Positions 57,204 to 64,000 of a stretch of DNA of 64,000 bases are shown piece by piece. Below the pieces are notes generated by a model that saw nothing but the letters and a program-made list of their open reading frames with translations, did not search any database and was not told where the DNA came from. Both the position numbers and the translations under genes were made by a program. The stretch is from Streptomyces tardus (GTDB taxonomy: Bacteria > Actinomycetota > Actinomycetes > Streptomycetales > Streptomycetaceae). Every line of letters begins with the position of its first letter. Within the stretch, counting starts at the first letter, position 1. The stretch lies in assembly GCF_018101125.2 (NCBI RefSeq), contig NZ_JAELVF020000001.1, positions 869,095 through 933,094 of the forward strand. The letters are read 5' to 3'.

Positions 57204-57557
57204 TCAGACCCAGACGGTGGCGAGGAAGATGTTCAGCGTCGTCAGCGCGCCGACCGCGCCCAGCATTCCGGCGGGCACCCGCTCCTCGTCCCGCTTGACG
57301 TAGACCAGGCCCAGCACCACCACCAGCACGGCGAGCTTCAGGCCGATCTTGACGTGGTTGACCTCGGCGCCGTCCGCCTCGTTCAGCCCGACCAGGACCA
57401 TCCCGGTGACCAGCATGGTGAGCGCACCGTGCAGCATCCCCGGCGTCATCCGGCCCTCGCCGGCGCTGATCGCCTTCATCTGTGCGAAGAAGCCGCCCAG
57501 CAGAGCGGCGATACCGATGATGTGCAGCGCGACGACGACGTTGATGACTGTGCTCAT
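57204..57557 (-). CDS. small four-helix membrane protein
   Basis: 117 residues, four membrane helices, start MSTVINVVVALHIIGIAALLG. Conserved charged KAISAGEGRMTPGM loop and a Lys-Arg-Asp-Glu loop. Not recognised; looks like actinobacterial integral membrane proteins of unknown function. In the same direction as, and downstream of, the enoyl-CoA hydratase gene with 212 bp between. Confidence 0.75.
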   Translation of the reverse strand: MSTVINVVVALHIIGIAALLGGFFAQMKAISAGEGRMTPGMLHGALTMLVTGMVLVGLNEADGAEVNHVKIGLKLAVLVVVLGLVYVKRDEERVPAGMLGAVGALTTLNIFLATVWV

Positions 57558-57769
57558 GGGCCGGAGCGTAACCGGGCCGGGCACGGCCGGATCGGCCGGG
57601 TGCGCACCCGCCGGTACGGCTCGACGGCCCCCGCCCGTACGCCCGGTTCCCCGGCGGGCGGTTCGCGCGCGGACGCACGCCCCGGGTGCGCGGACGCACG
57701 CCCCGCACGCGCACAACCCGCGACCGCGTACGTACCGCCCGACCCGCAGGGCGTACGGCCTGCGGGGCC

Positions 57770-58441
57770 TCAGCCGAGCGGGTTGACCGGGTCGCGCAGC
57801 AGCGCCAACGCGGGTGCGTACAGCCGGGACTTGATCGTGCCGAGGGTGTCGCCGACCTTGCCCACCTGGGCCGCCGCGCGCTCGACGGCGGCGGCCAGGA
57901 CGGCGTCCGCCCCGACGGCCTCGTCGACGACGCCGTGCGCCGCCGCGTCCGTACCGCCGTAACGGCGCGCGGTCGCCATCGCCTCGTGCGCGGTCTGCGG
58001 CGAGAGGCGGCTCTGCACCAGGGCGGACATGCCCGGCGTGAACGGGATGTTGATGTCGGCCTCCGGCAGGCACCAGAAGCCGCGGTCCGCCCGCATCACC
58101 CGGAAGTCGTGCGCCAGCGAGAACATCGCGCCGGCCGCGAAGGTGTGTCCCTGGAGCGCCGCCACGGTGACCAGCGGCAGCGCCAGCATCCGCGCGAACA
58201 GGGCGTGCACCGAGACGACGTACTCCTCGTGCTGGTCGGCGTGGGCGAACAGCCACTCCAGGTCGAGTCCGTTGGAGTAGAACTTGCCGGTCGCGGCCGT
58301 CACCAGGGCGCGCGGACCGTCGGCGTGCTCGACCTCGTCCAGGGCCGCGTTGACGGAGGCGATCCACTCCGGGTGGAAACGGTTCTCGCCGTCGCCGAGA
58401 TCGAGTACGAACACGCCGTCCTGGCGGTCGAGTACGGGCAT
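57770..58441 (-). CDS. enoyl-CoA hydratase/isomerase family protein
   Basis: 223-residue crotonase-fold protein. Shows FYSNGLDLEWL (oxyanion-type block), LQGHTFAAGAMFSLAHDFRVM and the PEADINIPFTPGM loop, closer to Delta3,Delta2-enoyl-CoA isomerases than to classic hydratases. ATG has AAGGAG 7 bases upstream. Substrate unknown; likely fatty acid or related CoA ester. Confidence 0.83.
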   Translation of the reverse strand: MPVLDRQDGVFVLDLGDGENRFHPEWIASVNAALDEVEHADGPRALVTAATGKFYSNGLDLEWLFAHADQHEEYVVSVHALFARMLALPLVTVAALQGHTFAAGAMFSLAHDFRVMRADRGFWCLPEADINIPFTPGMSALVQSRLSPQTAHEAMATARRYGGTDAAAHGVVDEAVGADAVLAAAVERAAAQVGKVGDTLGTIKSRLYAPALALLRDPVNPLG

Positions 58442-58917
58442 GACTGCTCCTTGGGGGTGGGCGGAGAGGTGTACGGCGCAGTGCGGCGCTCGGGCGCCGC
58501 GGGTCAGTCCCGCGGGGACGCGTCCGGTCGCGCACTTCGCCGGGACGGCTCGTACGGGGCGAGCGTGACGGTCGGCTGCCGCGGGCCGAACGGCTCCGCG
58601 GCTCCGCGGCCTTACGTCGGTACGGCGGTTCCGGTGGCGAGGCGCGCTCGGTGGTCGCTGCCGCGTTGCACCATCACGCACTCCTCCCGGCACCGCTCGG
58701 ACCTCGGCAAACCGGCCGACCCCGACACTACTCATTGGTAAGTTATGGCAGGTGCCTGGGACAGGCAAGAGATTCCGCCGCCTGTGCCGTACGTTGCCGC
58801 ACCACCACACGGTGAACACAGGACCCACTGCGTTCGTACACCCTTGCGGGAGCGTGATGAGGGAAGGCTCCCTTCGGCGGACCGGAGCACAGCCGACGGA
58901 AAGGGACAGGGGACGCG
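58442..58917. other. 476-bp divergent intergenic region
   Basis: Between the enoyl-CoA hydratase gene and doxX-like gene. At 58730-58743 is ACTCATTGGTAAGT, a partly symmetric sequence in less GC-rich DNA that resembles a TetR-type operator; I give it low weight. No gene supported. Confidence 0.4.
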
Positions 58918-59433
58918 ATGGGCCTCACTGATCACACGGGCGGTACCCGCATGGACCCCGGCGAGGGCGGCCAGCCGGCACCGACCACGTCGCAGCTCGC
59001 ACTGCTGCCGCTGCGCCTCTTCCTCGGCGTGACGTTCGCCTACGCGGGCATCGACAAGCTCACCGATCCGGACTTCCCCGCCTCGATGAGCGACCTGCTC
59101 CACTCGATCCCCAACGCGGCGGCGCCCTGGCTGCTCGACCTCGCCCTGACCAATCCGGAGGCGTTCGGCTACGGCATCGCGCTCGGCGAACTGGCCGTCG
59201 GTATCGGGGCGTTGGCCGGACTGCTGATGCGGCTGGTGGCGTTCGGCGGCCTGCTGATCTCGCTGTCGTTCTGGCTCACCGTCAGCTGGGACGTCGGCCC
59301 GTACTACTACAGCCAGGACGTGCCGTACCTGATGGCCTGGGTCCCGCTGCTGATCGCGGGCGCGCAGATCTACTCGCTCGACGCCGTCGTCGGCAAACGC
59401 CGCAAGCGGTCCGGACGCCGACTCTACGGCTGA
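58918..59433 (+). CDS. DoxX/DoxD-family membrane protein
   Basis: 171 residues with four membrane helices and the DoxX pattern LPLRLFLGVTFAYAGIDKL followed by a helix with EAFGYGIALGELAVGIGAL. DoxX-like proteins are tied to redox or thiosulfate functions in some groups; here unknown. AGGGGA lies about 7 bases before the ATG. Confidence 0.82.
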   Translation: MGLTDHTGGTRMDPGEGGQPAPTTSQLALLPLRLFLGVTFAYAGIDKLTDPDFPASMSDLLHSIPNAAAPWLLDLALTNPEAFGYGIALGELAVGIGALAGLLMRLVAFGGLLISLSFWLTVSWDVGPYYYSQDVPYLMAWVPLLIAGAQIYSLDAVVGKRRKRSGRRLYG

Positions 59434-59533
59434 CGGCTCCGCCGCCTCCGGCCGCGGTGCGGTCGCGGCGGCCGGTCGCGGTGCGGGCCGTGCGCTTCCG
59501 GGTGCCCGGAGCACGCCCGAACGGCCTTGCCCG

Positions 59534-59761
59534 TCAGCGCAGTTCGTTGCTCCGCCCGCGGCGGACGCGCAGTACCCGGTCGGCCGCCGCGACCAGCCCG
59601 GAGAGCAGCAGTGCCGCCGGTACGGCCAGGATGAGCAGAGCGTACGAAAGATCCCACTCGCCCAGCGTCCGCATCAGCAGCCCGCCGGCCACGGCCAGCA
59701 GCGCCAGGCCGAGCAGGAGCTTCGCGGGGTCGAAACGGCTGTGGCTCGTCGTACGGCTCAT
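59534..59761 (-). CDS. small two-helix membrane protein
   Basis: 75 residues with two membrane helices and a basic C terminus (RVLRVRRGRSNELR). It follows the PspC gene with an ATGA 4-bp overlap, so translated together and probably an accessory of it. Not recognised otherwise. Confidence 0.7.
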   Translation of the reverse strand: MSRTTSHSRFDPAKLLLGLALLAVAGGLLMRTLGEWDLSYALLILAVPAALLLSGLVAAADRVLRVRRGRSNELR

Positions 59762-61608
59762 GAGCGCTCCTCCTGCTCGCGACCGGCGAGAACCGGCCCG
59801 TATCCGACCCCGGCGTCCGGACCCGTGCCGGCCTCCACGGCCTCGACCCGCTGCCGGCCCGCCTCCGGCCGACCGCCCGACGCTCCTGCCGGTTCCGCGC
59901 CCGGGTCGGCGCTCGGGTCGGCGCTCGGGTCGCTGTCGGTGTCCGCGCCGCTGTCCGGTGTGCGGGCCGGAGCGTCCATGTCGCGCTCGACCGTGACGCC
60001 GCCCGCACCCACGTCGACCGTCAACTCGACGGTGCCGGTGGGCTCTTCGCCGTCCAGCGGCCCCATGGTGTAGCTCTCGGTGACGCGGAAACCGCCGCCG
60101 CTGACGCCGCTGCCGTCCTGTCCGCTGCCGACGCCCGGCAGGTCGTAACCGCCGAGCCCCACCCGTACGTCGACCTCCACCAGCGCGTTCGGCGGCACGA
60201 CCACCCGCGCCTCACCGGCGGCGACCCGGAGCGAGGTGACGACCGTGTCGTCCTCCTTCATCCGCAGCCCGCCCAGGTCGAGGGTGCCCTGGCCGGTGCC
60301 CACCCGGTAGTGCTCCCGCACCTCCCCGGCCGAGGCCGGCCGCCAGAGCTGCTCGGAGAAGGTGGTGGTGAGGTCCTTCGGCAGACTGACGGCGCCGGCC
60401 AGCAGCAGAGTGGTCAGGACGACGCCGACGATCGTGCCGCCCCCGATCCTGCCGGTGAACGCCCCGACGACCAGGCCGAGTCCGAAGGTCGCCAGCGCCG
60501 CGGTCAGCCCGACCGCGAGCGCCGTACCGAGCGGCTGGCTCGACCAGACCGCCGCGCTGCTGCCCACCGCCGAGACGAGCGCGGCGAGGAACACCGCGCC
60601 GCCCAGGGAGATCGCGCTCCGCCGGCAGCCTTCCTGCTGCGCGACCGGCGCCGTGCCGCCCGAGGGCTGCTGCTCGGTCCACACGTCACCGGACGGCGTG
60701 TTCTCGGCACCCTCCGGGCCCCAGAGGTACCCGTCGGTGTGGGACGGTTCGCGCCACCAGGACGGGGACAACGGGGTCGGCGGCGCCTGCGGCTCGGGCG
60801 GCGCCTCGGGCCGTGCGTCCGCGCCGAGTTCGGGCTTCTCGCCGCGCGTCTTCTGCGACCAGTACGCGGCGGCGCCGAGGGCCGCCGTCACCATCAGCGC
60901 GAAGGTGAGCAGCTTGCTGTTGTCCAGCGAGGCGAGCGCGACACCGCAACCGGCGAGCGCGCACAGCACCGCGGCCAACGCTCCGCCCTCGACCCGGCCG
61001 GAGAGCAGCCGCTTGGCCTCGTTCTCGTCCTCGCCCTCCAGCGGGACGAGCAGCCAGGCGAAGGCGTAGAAGAGCAGCCCGAGCCCGCCCATCGCCGAGA
61101 GGACGGCGACCGGCACCCGGAAGAGCACGGGGTCCATGTCGAAGTGGCGGCCGAGTCCTCCGCAGACGCCTGCGACGACCTTGTGCTGCCGGCTGCGCTC
61201 CAGGCGTTCCGCGCCGTCGGCGACGCCGGTGCCGAAGACGTCCGTGGCGCCCGTACCGGTGCCGCCGTCCCCGCCCCCGTCGCCCCCGTCGTCCGCGCCG
61301 GAAGCGCCGGAAGCGCCGGAAGCGCCGTTCTCGCCACGGCCGCTGCGGGGCGGCGCCCACCTCCCGCCGGCTCCCCCGGGCCCGGACCGACCGCCGGCGC
61401 CTCTGCCGCCGCTGCCGCCGGGGCGCGCGTCCGCACCTCCCGGGTCGCCGGTGTGCGCGGAGCCCGCGCCGGTCGCACCCACCCCCGCGTACGCGGACGG
61501 GTCGCCGCGCCGGTCCTCGGCGCCGCCGGGAACCGCCGGGCCGTGCGACGCACCGGCCGCCGAACTCCCGCCGGCGGGCCCGTCGTGGCCCCAGTGCTCC
61601 TGTGTCAT
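59758..61608 (-). CDS. PspC-domain membrane protein with LiaF-like C terminus
   Basis: 616 residues. Residues 1-150 are Gly/Ala/Pro-rich; a PspC domain follows (RQHKVVAGVCGGLGRHFDMDP, two helices), then several more helices and a C-terminal beta-rich region (GTLDLGGLRMKEDDTVVTSLRV) like LiaF/DUF4097 domains. It faces the PspC-histidine kinase gene across a 135-bp divergent region, so it probably shares envelope-stress control with it. The ATG at 61608 is chosen because it begins the conserved low-complexity tail; no strong ribosome site. Confidence 0.82.
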   Translation of the reverse strand: MTQEHWGHDGPAGGSSAAGASHGPAVPGGAEDRRGDPSAYAGVGATGAGSAHTGDPGGADARPGGSGGRGAGGRSGPGGAGGRWAPPRSGRGENGASGASGASGADDGGDGGGDGGTGTGATDVFGTGVADGAERLERSRQHKVVAGVCGGLGRHFDMDPVLFRVPVAVLSAMGGLGLLFYAFAWLLVPLEGEDENEAKRLLSGRVEGGALAAVLCALAGCGVALASLDNSKLLTFALMVTAALGAAAYWSQKTRGEKPELGADARPEAPPEPQAPPTPLSPSWWREPSHTDGYLWGPEGAENTPSGDVWTEQQPSGGTAPVAQQEGCRRSAISLGGAVFLAALVSAVGSSAAVWSSQPLGTALAVGLTAALATFGLGLVVGAFTGRIGGGTIVGVVLTTLLLAGAVSLPKDLTTTFSEQLWRPASAGEVREHYRVGTGQGTLDLGGLRMKEDDTVVTSLRVAAGEARVVVPPNALVEVDVRVGLGGYDLPGVGSGQDGSGVSGGGFRVTESYTMGPLDGEEPTGTVELTVDVGAGGVTVERDMDAPARTPDSGADTDSDPSADPSADPGAEPAGASGGRPEAGRQRVEAVEAGTGPDAGVGYGPVLAGREQEERS

Positions 61609-61743
61609 GCGTCCATACTGTCGACTCGTCCCTCCCGGCGGTATCCGGGGCCACCCCGGAGGCTGCCCTGACATCTTTCGTCAGGGAGGGACTGGGGGGT
61701 TACCCGGATGTACCGCGTTCCTCTCCCGTGTGACGATCTAGCA

Positions 61744-62997
61744 ATGACGACAGCTCCTCCCGCGCCGCCGACCCAGGCGCCTGCGGTACGCCCGCTGCGC
61801 AAGCTGTACCGCAGCTCCGAGGGGCGGCTCCTCGGCGGCGTGGCCCGCGGCCTGGCCGGCCACCTCGGGCTGCCGGTGGCCTGGGTGCGGATGGTGTTCA
61901 TCGTCCTCTTCTTCACCAGCGGTCTGGGCGCCCTGCTGTACGCGGTGTTCTGGTTCGTGGTGCCGCTCGGCGCCGGCGGTGTCGGAGAGGGCCACAAACC
62001 GGCCCAGGGCAAACCGGACCGGGGCTACCTCTTCGCCGCGGTCGTCCTGATCGTCGCGCTCGTCGCGCTCGGCGAGAACCTCCAGTTCGGCACCGCCAAC
62101 GCCTATGTCTGGCCGCTGCTGCTGATGGGCGTCGGCGTGGCCGTCGTCTGGCGCCAGGTGGACAACGACCGCCGGGCCCACTGGACGGAGATGAGCCGCA
62201 GCAAGCGGCTCATTCCGCTCGCCCGCACCGCCGCCGGCGTCGTACTGGTCGGCGCGGGCGTGGCCGGGTTCGCCGTGATCCAGGGCTCGGGACGGCAGTT
62301 GGGCGCCGTGCTCCAGGCCGCGCTCGCCGTGGTCATCGGTATCGCGCTGATCGCGGGCCCGTATCTCGTACGGATGACGCAGGATCTCTCCGAGGAGCGC
62401 CTGATGCGCATCAGGGCGCAGGAGCGCGCCGAAGTCGCCGCCCATGTGCACGACTCGGTGCTGCACACCCTCACGCTGATCCAGCGCAACTCCGAGAACG
62501 CCCGCGAGGTCAGCCGCCTCGCCCGTGCCCAGGAGCGCGATCTGCGCGCCTGGCTCTACAAGGGTGCGCGCGGCGCGAGCGAGGAGGAGTCGGACGAGAG
62601 TCCGCGGACCTTCGCCGAGTCGGTGAAGGCGGTGGTCGCCGAGGTCGAGGACCACCACGGCGTACCGGTGGAGGTGGTGTGCGTCGGCGACTGCCCGATG
62701 GACGACCGGCTGACCGCCACCCTCCAGGCCGCGCGCGAGGCGATGGTCAACGCCGCGAAGTACGGCGGCGAGGCCGGCCACGTCCAGGTCTTCGCCGAGG
62801 TGGAGGGCTCGACGATCTTCGTATCGATCCGCGACCGCGGCCCCGGATTCGATCTGGATTCGGTGCCCTCGGACAGAATGGGCGTACGGGAGTCAATCAT
62901 CGGCCGGATGGAACGCAACAGCGGCACCGCCCGCATCAGGTCCACTCCTGGTGAGGGGACCGAGGTGGTGCTGGAGATGGAGAGGGCGGAATCATGA
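61744..62997 (+). CDS. PspC-fused histidine kinase (HisKA_3)
   Basis: 417 residues. N-terminal PspC domain (LRKLYRSSEGRLLGGVARGLAGHLGLP), several membrane helices to about 220, HisKA_3 helix with phospho-acceptor His236 in HVHDSVLHTL, and an ATPase domain with NAAKYGGEAG (N box) and DRGPGFDLD (G1 box). Transfers phosphate to the NarL-type regulator whose start overlaps it (ATGA). A PspC domain fused to the kinase suggests membrane-state sensing, in the style of LiaS/VraS. ATG 61744 lacks a ribosome site and may be leaderless; ATG 61708 is an alternative. Confidence 0.9.
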   Translation: MTTAPPAPPTQAPAVRPLRKLYRSSEGRLLGGVARGLAGHLGLPVAWVRMVFIVLFFTSGLGALLYAVFWFVVPLGAGGVGEGHKPAQGKPDRGYLFAAVVLIVALVALGENLQFGTANAYVWPLLLMGVGVAVVWRQVDNDRRAHWTEMSRSKRLIPLARTAAGVVLVGAGVAGFAVIQGSGRQLGAVLQAALAVVIGIALIAGPYLVRMTQDLSEERLMRIRAQERAEVAAHVHDSVLHTLTLIQRNSENAREVSRLARAQERDLRAWLYKGARGASEEESDESPRTFAESVKAVVAEVEDHHGVPVEVVCVGDCPMDDRLTATLQAAREAMVNAAKYGGEAGHVQVFAEVEGSTIFVSIRDRGPGFDLDSVPSDRMGVRESIIGRMERNSGTARIRSTPGEGTEVVLEMERAES

Positions 62998-63689
62998 GCG
63001 CGGAACAGAGCGAAGAGACCACCGGCGGCCGGCGCGCACGGGTCGTGCTCGTCGACGACCACCGGATGTTCCGGGCCGGTGTGCAGGCCGAGATCGGCGA
63101 GACCGCGGCCACCGGGGTCGAGGTCGTCGGCGAGGCCGGGGACGTCGACCAGGCGGTGAGCGTCATCTCCGCGACCCGACCGGACGTCGTACTGCTGGAC
63201 GTGCACCTCCCCGGCGGCGGCGGGGTGGAGGTGCTGCGGCGCAGCTCCGCGCTGATGGCCGACCCCGAACAGCCGGTGCGCTTCCTGGCGTTGTCGGTCT
63301 CCGACGCCGCCGAGGACGTCATCGGCGTCATCCGCGGCGGCGCGCGCGGCTACGTCACCAAGACCATCACCGGCCGGGACCTCGTCGACGCGATCTTCCA
63401 GGTCGCCGACGACGACGCCGTCTTCTCCCCCCGCCTCGCCGGCTTCGTACTGGACGCCTTCGCCTCCACCGACGCCGCCCCGGTCGACGAGGACCTCGAC
63501 CGACTCACCCAGCGCGAGCGCGAGGTGCTGCGGCTGATCGCCCGCGGCTACGCGTACAAGGAGATCGCCAAGCAGCTCTTCATCTCCGTCAAGACGGTCG
63601 AGTCGCACGTCTCCGCGGTGCTCCGCAAGCTCCAACTCTCCAACCGCCACGAACTCACCCGCTGGGCCACCGCTCGCAGGCTGGTCTGA
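62994..63689 (+). CDS. NarL/LuxR-family response regulator
   Basis: 231 residues. Receiver domain with acidic pocket (VVLVDDH), phospho-acceptor Asp69 in VVLLDVHLPG and Lys in YVTKTITG; C-terminal LuxR-type helix-turn-helix LTQREREVLRLIARGYAYKEIA. Cognate regulator of the kinase just upstream. Likely controls the divergent PspC genes and other envelope genes (inference). Confidence 0.94.
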   Translation: MSAEQSEETTGGRRARVVLVDDHRMFRAGVQAEIGETAATGVEVVGEAGDVDQAVSVISATRPDVVLLDVHLPGGGGVEVLRRSSALMADPEQPVRFLALSVSDAAEDVIGVIRGGARGYVTKTITGRDLVDAIFQVADDDAVFSPRLAGFVLDAFASTDAAPVDEDLDRLTQREREVLRLIARGYAYKEIAKQLFISVKTVESHVSAVLRKLQLSNRHELTRWATARRLV

Positions 63690-63731
63690 GCAGCCGGGCG
63701 ATACCCTGATCGGACCGAGGAGGGAGTGGGC

Positions 63732-64000
63732 ATGCTGCTGAGATTCCGTGTGGAGAACGTACGATCCCTGCGCGACGAGCAGGAGCTGTCCTTCGCCGTC
63801 CCGGAGGGCGAGTCCGGGTACGCGGAGCGCCTTGTGGCCCTGTCGGACGGACGCGAGCTGGCGCTCTACCCCACTCTCGGCATCCTCGGCGGCAACGCCT
63901 CCGGAAAGTCCAATGTCCTGGCCGCACTGCGCCTGATGAAGGAGGCGGTGCTCAGCTCGTACGGTGCCTGGACCTCCTACGACGGGCTCCCCCGCGAGCC
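63732..64000 (+). CDS. AAA-family ATPase, 3' end outside window
   Basis: First 89 residues only: MLLRFRVENVRSLRDEQELSF-type opening and Walker A GGNASGKSN. This is the start of the RecF/OLD-like ATPases of the AAA_15/AAA_21 type that are often part of defence or repair operons, for example with RloB. GAGGAGG is 8 bases before the ATG. The partner gene, if any, is beyond the window. Confidence 0.72.
   Translation, partial: MLLRFRVENVRSLRDEQELSFAVPEGESGYAERLVALSDGRELALYPTLGILGGNASGKSNVLAALRLMKEAVLSSYGAWTSYDGLPRE

Noticed and set aside
58745..59032. 95-codon frame overlapping the DoxX start
   Set aside because: Runs into DoxX in another frame and is Arg/Ser-rich; DoxX has better start signals and clear family features.

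Overview
The window comes from a high-GC actinobacterium, most likely a Streptomyces or close relative. Evidence: strong GC bias at third codon positions, many GTG and TTG starts, proline/glycine-rich tails, and a gene order that, from memory and unchecked, resembles the S. coelicolor core chromosome between its uvrD/icmB region and its trpS/D-Ala-D-Ala carboxypeptidase region. Nearly all of it is chromosomal core. I saw no tRNA, rRNA, CRISPR array, intact insertion element or prophage.

Layout. 1-5.6 kb: a poly-gamma-glutamate-type cluster (tandem sensor-HAMP membrane protein, PgsB, PgsC, NlpC/P60 hydrolase). 5.8-13.6 kb: orphan peptide-binding protein, D-Ala-D-Ala carboxypeptidase, YihY membrane protein, 2'-5' RNA ligase-like protein, trpS, rocD. 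13.7-17.9 kb: two glycine-betaine-type binding lipoproteins flanking a divergent MocR regulator/carboxymuconolactone decarboxylase-like pair. 18.2-25.2 kb: mdh, a membrane XRE-DUF2690 protein, a dimeric-type icd, DUF3017, folD. 25.5-28.9 kb: a Pro/Tyr-rich membrane protein and an FHA protein-Ser/Thr kinase operon. 29-32.4 kb: purN-purH and a membrane protein. 32.4-33.5 kb: a scar with a broken SulP transporter fragment and two very large perfect inverted repeats. 33.5-39.2 kb: a DUF6350 membrane protein, a membrane-tailed sigma-like protein, sucCD. 39.5-47.7 kb: a divergent five-gene module of MoxR AAA ATPase, DUF5682 and VWA proteins on one side and SWIM and DUF5691 proteins on the other. 47.9-64 kb: icmB-like B12 protein, a lipase, an M23 peptidase with long YDTG repeats, pcrA, a DUF1707 protein, an NlpC/P60 hydrolase behind a cyclic-di-AMP riboswitch, small membrane proteins, an enoyl-CoA hydratase, DoxX, a PspC protein divergent from a PspC histidine kinase/NarL regulator pair, and the start of an AAA ATPase.

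How the genes fit together. TCA-cycle genes (mdh, icd, sucCD) sit near purine and folate genes (purH, purN, folD); mdh and icd share a palindromic promoter-proximal motif about 50 bp upstream of their starts. Envelope genes dominate the ends: PgsBC, carboxypeptidase, three cell-wall hydrolases, PspC/LiaF-like proteins and a two-component system.

Best candidate for a little-described system: the MoxR-DUF5682-VWA / SWIM-DUF5691 module at 39.5-47.7 kb. DUF5682 carries two GxxH motifs and an early Glu, suggesting a TIKI/TraB-type hydrolase fold. The most unusual DNA is the scar at 32.4-33.5 kb. All calls come from reading the sequence; no database search was run.
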